DNA from: Ricinus communis
Lineage: Eukaryota; Streptophyta; Magnoliopsida; Malpighiales; Euphorbiaceae
DNA: 64,000 nt
Direction: 5' to 3'
Assembly (NCBI RefSeq): GCF_019578655.1
Contig: NC_063256.1
Location: 1,922,001-1,986,000, forward strand
Shown here: one piece after another, positions 1-13,900 of the stretch
Numbering within the stretch: position 1 is the first letter of the stretch
Layout: every line of letters starts with the position of its first letter
The notes under the pieces: model-generated
What the model saw: only the letters and a program-made list of their open reading frames with translations
Database searches by the model: none
What the model was told of the DNA's origin: nothing
Made by a program: the position numbers and the translations under genes

Positions 1-1958
1 TATTAATTTTTGTTAAATAAATTTTATTTAATTTTATGATATTAGCGATGAATAAATAAATAAATAAATCTAAAAGGTATTTTATTTATTTAAGAATTTG
101 GAGATGCATCAAGAATATCATAAATGAAAAAGAAGATAAATTGCTACAATGTGAAAAAAGTATATATTAGATATATACTAAAGAAAAAAATATATCTTGT
201 ATAATTTTTTACATACACCAAATAAAATATATATTAATTTTTAATTATATTTATGTTTAAATATTAATAATATCAAATATCAAATTCTTTCAATATTAAA
301 ATTTAAATGAATAATTTAGTCAAAATTCATAGTATTTACAAGTATTTTAAAAAGCGAAAAATAATATGAAATATTTATAAAATAAAAATAATAATAATAA
401 AAGGTATATGTTTAATAAAAAAATAGTATACATTAGGTAAACTTTTTTCAAATAAAAAAAAATGCAAACTCAAAAAAAGATATAGGTTTGCCAAATAATA
501 ATATATTTTAGGTATTTGAAATTTTTTAAAATAAAGTAGAATGCAACTTAAAAATTACTCAATAACAAAAGGTATATGTTTACTAAATTATGGTATATGT
601 TAAGTATTTATATTTCACTTTATGCAGAAAATTGATTTTGACTCCTTCATATAACTCTCTTTTTCTCTCTTCGATTCTCTCTCTTCTTTTCTCCTTCCTC
701 CAGCCATTAGCCTCCCAAAGTCCAGCCATAAGATCTTTCCAACGTCGCCAACTCCCTTCCACATTTTGCTTCGCCAGAAACAACTTAGATCCAGCAAATC
801 GGCGATGCAAAGATTCAAGCCTTATTCCTCTCTCATTGTTGTCATCGGTTTAGCCTCCTGGCGGTCTCCTTTGCCAAATCCAACGCCGACTCCATCCTAA
901 AAATTCTTGGGTGAGACACAATAGCACTTGACGTCATTGTTTGACCGGAAAACCCAACAGAAAAGATAAAGAACATGTATTTTAAAAAACAACAGTAGAT
1001 AATTTTTAAAAAATTAAAAAATAGAAATATTGATGTTATTATTTTTAAAAAATGAATAAATAGTGAAATTTTCTCATTTATAAAATCTCGAATGGTGGAT
1101 GAATGAAATGTTGTTAACTTTTTTGAAAATTTAAAATTCACTTTTAATTAAATCTCAATAGTTTAATTTTAAATTATTATATTTTTTTGAAATCCTTAAA
1201 ATTTATACACTTCATTTACAAATCCAAAATTTATGTGCTTTGAATAAAAAAAAAAATTAACTTAGAATTCTACATAATCAAGTTTATGTAAAATTGACTA
1301 TAGTTAAACTAAATTCTAATAAAATATGTAGAATTTTCAAATAAATTCCACATTAGTAAATTAATATATTTTCTACCACTAAATATCTTTCTAAATTTAT
1401 CATTTTCGATTTTATCATTTTCATTTTACATAACGTACATATTAGTAAGTCAATATATTTTATAACACTAAATATCACTTTCAATTTTATTATTTCAATT
1501 TTATTTTTTTTCTTTTTTCTTCAAATAAAATGAAATTTTAACCAAAAATTAAAATCTAATATGAATATTGTATTTGCCCAAACATGGGAAGATCCTAATT
1601 CTTTTTTTTCTTTTCACTTTTTATTCTCTTGGTGCCGATATCATAGTGCATTAAACTATTCGTACGGGGAAACGATGTCGTGTCTTTATCCTCTCTTTGA
1701 AGTTGGGTTAAAATAAATTGATCTCTCTTCCCTGGTCCATTATGCAAGAGTTGCTATAAATTGATCACTTGCAAAATCTGTACAGCTAACAAGCTCTCAA
1801 CCAGTTATAGACATTGCTACCTCACTTATAACGGATGAACCTAGATAAACGCCTACTAACTGAAAATGCACCGAGTGAACGTTATAGTAGTGAACAAGTG
1901 AAGCCTGACTTGCAAGTATGCGTCTAGGAATACAAATGGGATCGGAAAACCTAAGAGC
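1..1958. other. AT-rich intergenic region downstream of the Sec1 gene
   Basis: No convincing gene is visible. Bases 1-560 are extremely AT-rich and carry two loose copies of a roughly 50-base motif (near 391-445 and 560-608, both containing aaggtatatgttta). Bases 650-900 are pyrimidine-rich and less AT-biased, and could be an old UTR or gene fragment, but every frame is short and resembles nothing I know. The 3' UTR of the minus-strand Sec1 gene should extend into the upper part of this stretch. Confidence 0.5.
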
Positions 1959-4900
1959 TTATTGTCCGCCAGTCATCCCCACAACATTTGACAGCTGTAG
2001 ATCATCCAATGAGAGTTCGTGTGCCTTCAATAGCTTTAGTTTCTGCGTTTTAAGAAACACAACATCCTTAGGCCAGAAGATTTCACTGGTAATGGAAGAG
2101 TAACAATGGAGAGTGAAAACTATAGAGAACAAATTACCGTAATAAACTCTGAAGAATCATCAAGACTCGACGATCCTAGAACAACTTCTCTTTGTAGCTT
2201 CTTTGTAAGCTTGTGGCATACGCTTAGCTGAGGATAATCATGAGAGAGAGCGAGAGAGTAAATTGTAAGCTTATCTATAAAAAAACAGCCATTAAAATAG
2301 ATTTGATATTAAACTCTTCATACCTCAGATCTAGTAGCTCCACCTGCAATAAAAACAAAAATACGTCTCCCCATCTTTTTGAAATCAATAGATGCATGCC
2401 TTAATCCTGAATCCCTGTATTAAGCAGTCAAGCAAACATTAGATCAGGGGACGCAAGGATAGCAAGCTGAAAAACCACTATTTAGCTTATGGGAGATCCT
2501 TAGCAAACCAAGAATGTAATACGACATCTTCAAACTATTAACCTTCAGCTGCTAATAATAATAAAGGGCAGAAAATTATCAAAGAATCCAGTGCAATTGG
2601 TTTCCCAGCTCATGCACCAAAGTGCCTATGCAATAAAGAGGAAGAACGGCATCTTGAATACCTATCGTTAGAGTTCCGAGGTCGCGCCCATGTTGGTGTC
2701 CGTCTTGAAGTCACTGAATGATTTGTTGATACGGTTTGGTGTGTCCAATGGGAAGTTTCACTTGGGTCATTTAAACATGGATATTCATCCTTGGATAGTT
2801 CTCCTTTGTTAAGTTTTTCAATCAGTTCCTGAAAAACAGAGCTTTTCAGCAAGTTTCGTGAACATAATCTAAATTTATACATCAAAATGACAAAAATAAA
2901 ACAAGTAGCTTATATTTTAAAATTATGGAAATAGTTTATCTATTCTTTCTCATAAGAAGAAGTTCAACCTATGCACCATTTAAATGGCAAGCGCTCCCTT
3001 GCCAACAAGTGGCCACAGTGAATATCCATACCACCAAACATTCAAGAAAAGTGGCAGAAAGGCAAGGAGGATTCAAAAACATGTGAAAAAAAAAAGAAAC
3101 AGAGAAAATAACCTAATGAAGTGCAGAGATATTCGTCACGGATGATTGAATGTAGCAGCACCAGCGAAACAGTGTTTTGTTTCAAATGTTGCCAAAAATT
3201 GGAACTCATTAAGCAATGAATGGTAATCTTTCATATGAAATTCGTTGCTAATAAAGAAGAAAAAATCTAACGTAAGTACAAAATGATACGCAGAAAATTA
3301 TCCTTAATTTAGTTGTACCTCTATCATAGGGTAAAACCGTGATAATTGCCATGATGTTTCTTCAGCACCAGCTCGGTCTTTTCTGACAGCACGCTTCTGG
3401 CAATTGAGCAGAAAGAGATAACACAAGCATAGGATTAGAGATGATCAAACAGAAGCAACATTTCAGCCACGTATACCTACCTTATGAATATCAAACTTCA
3501 GAGAGAAAGGTCCAGCAGAACTTTTTTTAGACTCTGGACATCCAAGCAATCTCATATTTTTCACAGCATCAATATCACATTGTGATAATCTCGATAACTG
3601 GAAGGCATTGATAACAATATGTCAATACTAATTCAAGTTAGGAAAGGCGCGATTTTAATAAACTAACTTCAAAAGGAACAAGAACTCTAATTTAGCAGGA
3701 AAAGGGGAAAATGAGTCCAACCTTCATTAGATCAAGATCCTCTTTACTGTCAAACTTCTCAGGATAAACGGCAGCAAGAATCATCAACAAGCGCAGCTTA
3801 TTTTCACGAGATGCATCCTGCATAAGCGGTAATTAGAACTTGTAAGTAAATTAGACAACTTATGCTGCTTCTGCCATAATCTCCTAAAAATTATCACCTC
3901 CTTTTTAGTTAAAAAATTGATTACATCCTTCATTCCTGCATCTCCAAAGACTAGGTCCTGCTCCAGTTGCCCTATGTCTCGAAGCCCCAACTCCATAATG
4001 ATTCTGTTAATTTTTACTGCAATCTGCATCCATTAAATGTAATTCGCATTAAAACTTGGCAATACAAAAATTCTGAGTCAGTAGATAATCTATTACTTCT
4101 AACGTTCATGATCTCGTCCAGTGTTTATAAGACAAAAAGAAATAACTTTTAGTTGACAAAGCTGAGTTACTCTTTTCACACTGTAAGTAGACCAGCTTAC
4201 ACAAAACACTCACCATTCCGAGCAGTACCTAAAATGTGCTACTTAGACTTGTACATTGAATTGGATAATGCATGTATCCAGGGACTGATCTTGCCCATAG
4301 GTGAAGACAAAATTAAGGGAAAACAGAGCTGACAAATTACATATGCTCTTTCACCTTAAACTGTATTGTGCAAACACCTACCAAGCATGCTTACATCTCG
4401 GGATAGAAAAAAAGGTGCACAACCACTTGGGAGTCGACTAATACAATTGAGTTTTCTTTTAAATTCTCTCAGGGAAAGTTTAAAATATCCTGCAAGGGAC
4501 ACAAATTCCATTTTCAGATACATATATATCTGGATAATAATAACATATCGGCCAAGCCAAGGCCCTGACCATTTTAAAAAATATCAATCCTAATGCATGT
4601 ATATGATTCCCACTAACTGCACCATCCATGATATGTTTTTTAAAGGTCATCCACCAAGCATCTCTAGCTGGTGAAGCTCAAATATAACAAACCTAAATTG
4701 AATCGTCTTGTCTTCTGGCCTTATAACTCCTCTACTTCCAAATTCACCAAATCAACCCAGTAAAAAACCTCCACGGTCAGATTCCTTAGCACCCAACTTG
4801 ATAGACCATAAAGATCAAAAGATACAACTCCATTAATGACCAAAGCATATAAAGCTGGTTAGGCAAATAATGATATATTGAGCAAGATCAATCTCTTCTG

Positions 4901-7900
4901 GGGAAACTATTGCTTCCAGATATTGAGAATCACTTTCAAACAAAGAGGTCACTTTCATACATATGGATGGCCAATGGATAAAAAGATTGCACAGAGAGCT
5001 TGTATCATAGAAATGTGTTGCATCAATACTCGTTAATACTCAATATGCATCCTGAAACATTTTAAATTATTCAGCAACTAAACATAGTTCCAACTTGTAA
5101 GAGAACTATCCATCTTGCACCATCTTCTACTTTTATCTCTAACATTCTTAATTAAACACAAGCTTCCTGTTCCATTTTGTCACTGGTATGATCCAAACCT
5201 AAAATCTGGTTTAACTTATTTTGATATTTCCGCTACTTGAACTTTATGCCCAAGAACATCCACACTTCTTACTAATACATGCTTCATACTAAAGCCATAG
5301 CATCACTTTACTTGGAAAAGAAAAAGAAAAAAGAAAAGTACTACCATTCAAAGGAAAAATTTGCGAAAGACGTCCATGCATAGGATGTGGGTTGAGAGCT
5401 GGTCATTAAGAAACAAGAACAAAGACCATGAACTACACCAAAACAGTCTTTTAAACAAATGTCTGGTAACTAATGCGCTAGCAAAACCAATCACAGGACA
5501 AGAGTCAATGCAGTCAAAGACCATGGTAGCAGATTATTTTGGCATAAAATAGGCCGTCAGCAAAGCCAAATCTGGAAATTACTTACCAATAAGCAACATA
5601 TACAATTGGAGTACTAAGTGATTATGTTAATTAACTTGAAGAAAGCAATGGCTTGGAATATGCACCAGAAGTATCAAACCAAGAAAATCATGACAAGCAC
5701 TTCCACTAGACTTGAATTACAAATTGAATGTTTCAAATAGTATATCATGGGGCAGTTGAGAGAGAGAGAGAGAGAGGATTTTCCAATTAAATAAAGTTCT
5801 TTTAGTAATAACAAGCACTTGCTGTTAGAAGCAAGACACCAACCTCTACATGAAGAGAGAGCTTGTGCATCTGTTGGCCATATTCTGGCAACGCTTGAAC
5901 CATCTCTTGCAAGTCCCGGAAAGAAGGTTCACCATTTCTACAAGAAGTGAGACTTCAAAGTGAGAAATATATCATGACAGCACCTCATAATCCAAAAGCC
6001 TTATGTCTAGAGAACAGACAACTAAGAAAATTTACATGATGTAATAGCATATCTGCCTAAACACTGAGAATTAAGTACAAATTACTAATATCATAAATTG
6101 AAAAATGAACGCATCGTGCATGGCAAACTGAGGACACAAGGATGGAGAAAGAAAGAAATCTGCCAAAAACTATATGCATATTTTCTAACTGCAGGAGTCA
6201 TCCATCCCTTGGTATCAAACAACTGCCAATGTCCAAAAGCTTTTTGCCCCAATATCACATTGTGGGCCCTAAAGATAATTATTTAGAATGACAGGAGAAA
6301 AGAACATTAATTAAGGCTATTATAGCCACCATACCCCACGATGGACCATTACTACTCTTTCCCACTGATAGCTGTTAAACCATGCATTCCCCTTTTCTCT
6401 TTTGCAAGCTAACTTTTTTAAAAAATTTCTACGATAGTGCCATCAATGACTGTCTGTGACACCCTAGCTGGACCATGACAATTACCTTCAGTGAAAACCT
6501 AATCTAATTCCATACTTTAGATCCACAGCCTTCTCGAAATAATATTCATCTCAACTCTCAGCCTGCATAACCAGTCACCTAAACATGCCCCTAAAAGAAT
6601 CACCAACCTCCCCGCACCCAAGCTTCATGATCCCCACTGAGAAAAGAGGAGATGACCAACTTACAACCTAAAATCCTAAACAGGTTTGTTGGACCTGTTA
6701 CAAATGCCCACACAAGTCTGCCTGTTGTTCATAAAGGTGAGCTTTGCCCGACTCCTCAAGCGATTTTAGATAACCATTTGCAAGGGGGGCGTCTTGAAGT
6801 ATTGTTAACTGAGAGGGACTTTCCCCTGCTGATGCGTCTTGGGAAGATGTCGAAGATATGTCTAAATTATCCATCCTTTGCACTTAAGGAAAAGTGCGAT
6901 GATAAGGGGGGAAGTGATGTTACAGTCAAGCTCACTCCAAACACATTTCAAGGGCTTGTTTATAGACACTTCACTCATGGTCAGAAGAAAAAGAAAGTGT
7001 TGGCAACATCTGAGAAGGAAGTACAGGCAGCAGCTGGTGATTCAAAAAAGTGAGGATAGCAGTAATTTTTTTTAGTTAAGTGGTTACTTCATTAGGAATA
7101 GCAGTTATCTTAGTGGAAAGTTTCTGCTTTAGGGTAGATATCTTTTTTTTTTTTGGTTAAATAGGGTAGATATCTTTGTAATGTATTATAATCAAGTTTG
7201 TTCGATGAAAGAAAACAAGTTGAATTCCAAAAATCCGGTGTTGTTAGTAAGACCGTTGGGTTCTCTCTTAAAGAGCCCAAATTCAGTTAATTCACAAAAT
7301 AGGTCACAAGGGCAGAAACGCTCAAAAGAGCAAACCGAACACTAATCCACATTTTGATTTTCAAGTTCACAGACCATAATTCGATCTATAACAAGGGACC
7401 ATAACAATAAATCACTTACCCTCCACCTTATACCCACCCTAAGCATCTGTCACCAGAAATAGAAAAGGGATAACAGGTTACCTATCATCATTCCTTTTGA
7501 ATTACCAAAAAAGCCAAAGGAGCACCACTATGAGAAGTGAGGTACTCCCTGTTATTTGAAAACTTCATTGATGCTCTACCCACACATCAATGTCTCCCCA
7601 ACAAAATGATACTGATAAAGAAGAGCCAGAAATATTGAGAACGCACAATATTCATAGACTTGAGATGAAGACCTTTTGTTGCAACAAAATATCTCATCAA
7701 TATCAATCAATAGATATCAATAAAGAAGAGCCAAAATTATTGAGAACACACAACTTTTCATAGACTTGCAATGAAGACCTTTTGTTGCAAGAAAATATCT
7801 CATCAATATTGTTGTAGAATAATCTAGAATATTATAGAATATGGAGTAATTAATAGAAGATAGAGTGTAATTAATTAGAGATGATTCTAGAGATTAGAAT

Positions 7901-10900
7901 ATTCTATAATAGAAACTTCTCCAATTGTATATATATATATATACTTCCATGATCAATAGAAAAATAACAACAATTTCAGATTTATTTTCTACTTTGACAT
8001 GGTATCAGAGCCTAATCTAATTATTTGATCCTCCTTTGCTTCAGATTGCTCAAGTGAGCAATCATTTGTTAAAAATAATTTTTTGCCCTACTGAGCAGTA
8101 TTATGAGATTCTTGTGGTGTTTCTTGCTTTGTTGCCTGTGTCTTTGTTATTTGGACATTGCTATTATCCATTTTGTTCTCTGCTGCCTACTGTTGTAATC
8201 ATGAATGTTACTAAATCAGTTTCTGTCACTACTGATATTATTCCGACAATGACGAAAATTACGGATCAAAAATTAAATTGGTCCAATTTTCTTGGATGTA
8301 GCAAAACTGTACGTGTGTATTTACGAAGCATCAACAAGGCTTATCACTTGACAGATAATCCTCCGGATGACAATACCAAGGAAGCTTGGTTAACAGATGA
8401 TGCCCGCATATTCTTACAGCTGAGGAACTCAATTGACGGTGAAATACTTCCTCTCATTGATCACTGTGAGTATGTTAAGGAATTAATGGATTATCTGGAT
8501 TTTATGTATTCGGGTAAAGGCAATATCTCTCGTATTTATGATGTGTCGGAGCTTTCATCGTACTGAACAGCAAGATCAATCTCTCACTGCTTATTTTATG
8601 AACTTTAAGCGTACTTATGAGGAGCTTAATGTTTTATTGCCCTTTAGTCCTGACGTGACAGTTTTCTCTGTATCGCCTTCTTCAGAACAAGCTGAGGATG
8701 ATGATTGGTTGATTTATACGACTACCAGCATAGTAGCTACGGACTCTAATCCACCACAAATTCAGCGACCACCTATTCACCATGTCTATCCCAGAAGGCC
8801 GGTTTCCAGCGATTCATGTCCTGTACCTATGGCTTCTTCATCATCAGATCCTTCTCCCGACTTGGACCTTCCTATTGCCATTCGGAAAGGTAAGCGTCAG
8901 TGCACTTACCCCATTTCTTCCTTTGTATCTTATGATCATTTGTCACCTTCTTCCTATTCTTTTATTGCCTCTATTGATTCCATCACTATTCCCAAAACAG
9001 TGCATGAAGCTTTATCTCACTCTGGTTGGCGCCACACCATGATAGAAGAGATGAATGCATTAGATGCAAATAGTACTTGACAATTGGTTGACTTACCTGC
9101 AGGCAAAAAGGCGATCGGATGTAAATGGGTATTTACCATCAAAGTTAATCTGGATAGATCAGTGGCTCGCCTCAAAGCCCGCTTAGTAGCAAAAGGCTAT
9201 GCTCAAACTTATGGAGTGGATTATTCTGATACTTTCTCTCCTATTGCTAAAATGGCATCTGTTCGGATTTTCATCTCTCTGGCCGCTACACATGACTGGC
9301 CATTACATCAACTGGACATAAAAAATGCCTTTCTTCATGGTGATCCTAAGGAAGAAGTTTATATGGAGCAACCACCTGGATTTGTTGCTCAGGGGGAGTC
9401 TGGGAAGGTATGTCATCTTCAGAAATCATTATATGGGTTGAAACAAAGCCCGCGAGCTTGGTTTGGAAAATTCAGTGAAGCTGTTGAGATATTTGGGATG
9501 AGAAAATGCAAATCTGATCACTCAGTTTTCTATAAACACTCGGAATCTGGCATCATTCTGTTAGTGGTATATGTGGATGACATTGTCATCACTGGGAGTG
9601 ATTCTACAAGCATTTCACCACTTAGGTCCTTCCTTCATTCCCAGTTTCACACGAAGGATATGGGAAATCTGAAATATTTTTTAGGTATTGAGATAATGAG
9701 AAGCAAGAAAGGTATCTTTTTGTCCCAGCGAAAATATGTCCTTGATTTACTGCAAGAAGTGGGAAAACTGGGGGCAAAACCGTGCAATGCACCAATGCGT
9801 CCTAATATGAAATTCACAGAAGATGGTAAATTATTTGAGCATCCTGAAAGATATAGACGGCTAGTTGGAAAGTTGAATTACCTTATAATAACTCGACCTG
9901 ATATTGCCTATTCAGTTAGTGTTGTTAGTAAATTTATGGCAGCTCCAACAGTTCATCATTGGGCAGCCTTAGAACAAATATTGTGTTATCTAAAAGGAGC
10001 TCCAGGACGAGGAATTCTCTATCAAAATCATGGGCACACTCAAATCGAATGCTTCTCGAATGCAGATTGGGCAGGTTCTAAAATGGACAGAAGGTCCACT
10101 ACAGGCTATTGTGTTTTTCTTGGAGGGAATCTAGTCTTATGGAAAAGCAAGAAGCAAAATATTGTATCCTGATCAAGCGCGGAGTCAGAATACAGAGCTA
10201 TGGCAAAAGCATCATGTGAAATTATATGGATATACCAACTTCTGCCGGCAAGACTTTAGTGTGATAATAAAGTTGCACTTCACATTGCTGCTAATCCAGT
10301 GTTTCATGAGCGAACAAAACACATCGAGATTGATTGTCACTTTTTTCGTAAAAAACTACAACAGGGTCTAATCACTACTAGTTATGTGAAGACAGGAGAA
10401 CAGATAAGGGATATATTTACGAAAGCTTTGAATGGAGTTAGAGTGGACTACTTTTGTAACAAGCTGGGCATGATTAATATCTATGCGCCAGCTTGAGGGG
10501 GAGTGTTGTAGAATAATCTAGAATATTATAGAATATGGAGTAATTAATAGAAGATAGAGTATAATTTATTAGAGATGATTCTAGAGATTAGAATATTCTA
10601 GAATAGAAACTTCTCCAATTATATATATATATATATATATATATACTTCCATGATCAATAGAAAAATAACAACAATTTCACATTTATTTTCTACTTTTAC
10701 AAATATCAATCAATTCACATGCTTGTGTCTTAAAAGATTTTTTCTTCTCATTTCAAAACTATCACAGAATGTACCATAAAACAGCATTTATCTATAATGT
10801 TATATATCAATAGGAAAAGCAAAATGAACTTTACACGAACCTTGAAACATGTTGGATATGAGCAGCTTTATTCTTTGACACAAAGCTGGCCACCTTCTCA

Positions 10901-13900
10901 TGTAACCGTTCACTAGCCTGACAAGGTAGGCATAACTAAATGAGTATTCACAACATGGAGGTTCAGAAGAAATAAACAACATTTATGCCAAACTTACATC
11001 CGCTATATGTGCATGGCGAAGCTCAAGCCATACAGGATCATGTTCATCTAAAATAACCTCTTTTATCTCAGGAGGCCCACCTTTTTTACTAGGAATCTGA
11101 ACAGTCGAATTTCTTGATTTACAATATCCAAAAAAATATCTAGTAAGAGCTAATGTAGATATAAATCTATAACTTACCTCATGCACATATTTATTCCCGT
11201 CCAAATTCAGTAAATCATGGCACATGGCATCATATGTCCACTCGTGTATAACAGGAGCAATCTAGAAAATGCAAAATAAATACATCATACCAAGCCACAC
11301 AATAAGCATATAATAAGTCAATACAGAACATATGGTTACCTGATCTACAGATCTGTCTAGGATAAGCATCTCACATGTTTCTGTCTGAGGAAAGTTCTTA
11401 AGTTTTCTTTTATAATGTATTAGACGGTCCCAAACTCTAGCAGCAAGTTTTGTAGGGATGAGATCATGAAAAGGTGTCACTGTGGCTGCATCCAGGAACT
11501 TGGCAGCACGATAGCGAATAGAAGGAAATTCCTGAAACAAGATAAATTGCATACCTAAGATTATTATCCAAACAATGTGAACCACAACAGAAAAATAATT
11601 ATAATACCTTTAAAGAAGCAAAAACTGTAGCAATGCGAGTAGCCATCACATTTAGAGATGCATCACCTTTGCAAAAATCCTCTTCCTCTCCAAAAAGTTC
11701 CTCCAAAGCAGTCATATTGTCAGTAACAAAACCCTGTATGAAGAACGTCGCATTTGAAATTACACAGAAAAAAACACTAATAATGAGGATAAACCATGTG
11801 ATGATGATGAGGCACAGAAGAAGAAGAAGCAAGATCAAGAAAGCACCATCACCAATGGAAAAACCTTAATACATTAAAACCTGTAAGAGAAGAAACTGTT
11901 TTTCGATACTATATAAAAAGAGCAGAAGCTTGGTACTATTCACTTGTAATTTGTGGAATGCCCATGCACAATTATAGAATTCAAGAATTAGTTCAATAGA
12001 AGGGTAAAAAGAAAAAAATGGATGAGACAGAGACAAATGGCACTTGTTAAGCACCTAACACCTATTTACTATCAAATGACAAAAATGTCTTATCACCTTA
12101 ACCTAATTTCAGCTTTTCAAATTTATCAGCATTATAAATTTTTTTAAATAATTCCATTCTGTTTTTTTGGATTTTGCTTTTAACGTAATTGTAACTTTTT
12201 TCAGAGTTCAGATATTCTATTTCTTTTGCTTTTCTAATTTTGTCTAACTTTAACAGATTACACTTTGCCATTTTTTTCCAATGGTCTGTTACTTTCTATG
12301 CATTTCTCTTTGATTTTCTGCAACTCCACAACTTTTCTTTTCTTTTTTCATTTTACCTTTACATATACATACAAAAGCAACCAAGCATTATCACAAGTAT
12401 ATCATCTAAAGAAATGCCTAAGTAATTTCTAATCATGCATTATCTATAATGTTTTATAATAATACAACTTAATTTCATTATTATATTTTAATTTAATTTT
12501 AAAAATGTTCAGGAGTTGAAAGTGCATATTGAGATTGCCTCGAGTATAGATTCACTTAAAATGCAGATTTACTTAAAAAGTTATAGGACCTAAAGTATAA
12601 AATCATTTCTACTCTTTCATGTATTTAAAGATGAGATTCACTTAAAATATGCTTAAATTCTTACTTCTTATATTTTATGAATTTCTTACAAATGTATAAA
12701 TTACAAATTATGCAAGACATTTTTAAACAAAAGAATTATAATGTATTAAAATATTTGACTTTATGTTTATTTAAATTCGACAGTTAAAAAATCTTTACCT
12801 AGAAAGGTACTATGTTGGATTTTCTTTGTATTAAAAAATTCACATCATCATTATTATTTTAATGAATAAGATTAAAGAAAAAAGTTTAAAAATTCTTGGT
12901 CACGATTAATTTATAATCATTATTTTACTTGTAATATTCTTTTTCTATCATTTTATCAATGATAAGTATAAAGTACATTTTTATTTGTGTTCGATAGACT
13001 TCACAAGTGGTAATTTCATGAGCTTTTAGTTAGTAAACATTTTACAAGACAATAAAATTGTACCCTGACTGCAAAGTAAGCAGAGGCCAAATTCACACTC
13101 GGGGTCCACTATTCAACATACATTGCGCACTCTTTTTCTTTTTCATTTTCCCTTACATCTAGATCTGAATTTTTCCAGAACAACTACAATATTTAGCCAT
13201 CATAAATTTATAGTAATTAATCTTTTCAACCCAGTTAAAATGAAGCCTACCATACAGATCTGTTCCCATTTTGATGGTTGTGATCAAGCAAGTGGTAAAT
13301 TACACCAATCTTTCAACTCTTATTTCTTTCATTTGCGACACCTTGATAATTATTCTTTTTATCCCATGTTGCTGTGCAACAAAAGCAATGATGCCTAAGA
13401 GTTATGAAATATCAGAGACGGGACATTCTGGAGATAGGATGGTGTGGCTTATGTCTATTCTGAACAGAGAACATGAAACCATGACTTATGATTGATGACA
13501 GACTAAGAGTAAACTGTTCTACAAGTAAATTTGTGGAAAATAGAGAAGTTAAAGGCTGAAATCTGATGTTTATGACATGATTTGAGATCTGATACTTTAA
13601 TGAGCAAAAAAAAGATAAAAGAGCTTCTAAGAATCACACCCAAGAAAAGGTTCCTTCAGAGTCACACCTAAGGAAGAATTGGATAACACAATGCAAAATA
13701 GCAACACTGCTGTAAGTTTTATTAAATTAATATCTGCCAGAACTGAACTCTCAACTATTACAAGCCTAGGTATATATAAATTCAACTAATCTTAACACTA
13801 CTTGGATTAGGAATCTTAACTGGAAAATACTAAACCAATTAAAATTCCTAAATCTGACTGAAAAAAAAAATGGCTCTTAAAATAAATTTTTAACTACTCT

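Larger units (their letters stand above)
7810..10701 (+). mobile_element. Ty1/copia LTR retrotransposon, internally deleted, inserted in the Sec1 intron
   Basis: A 2.9-kb element bounded by two direct LTRs (7810-7999 and 10505-10701) that start TGTTGTAG and end in CA. They are flanked by a perfect 5-bp target duplication AATAT (7805-7809 and 10702-10706). A primer-binding site TGGTATCAGAGC (8000-8011), complementary to initiator tRNA-Met, follows the left LTR. A polypurine tract gagggggag (10496-10504) precedes the right LTR. The LTRs differ by about six substitutions plus an (AT)n length change, about 97% identity by eye, so the insertion is fairly recent. The 2.5-kb interior lacks the gag zinc knuckle, protease and integrase, and the remaining frames contain stops. 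It cannot be autonomous, although both LTRs and the priming sites are intact. Confidence 0.93.
5938..10840 (-). other. Intron 12 of the Sec1 gene, enlarged by retroelements
   Basis: A 4.9-kb intron with donor AAG/GTTCGTG and acceptor TTGTAG/AAATGG on the minus strand. It separates the exon ending ...KAAHIQHVS from the exon starting [10 protein letters not shown]. It holds a gypsy-type remnant (about 6640-7070), a tandem duplication of about 90 bases (7617-7809) and a Ty1/copia element (7810-10701), all oriented against the host gene. The rest is unremarkable AT-rich intron sequence. Confidence 0.8.

Noticed and set aside
590..853. 87-codon plus-strand frame near the left edge
   Set aside because: Low-complexity pyrimidine-rich translation, no ATG context or homology I can name.
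2610..2885. Continuous 91-codon frame as a Sec1 gene terminus
   Set aside because: After [14 protein letters not shown] the frame leaves family sequence. A splice donor at 2661 joins to the exon at 2414-2324, which restores [12 protein letters not shown].
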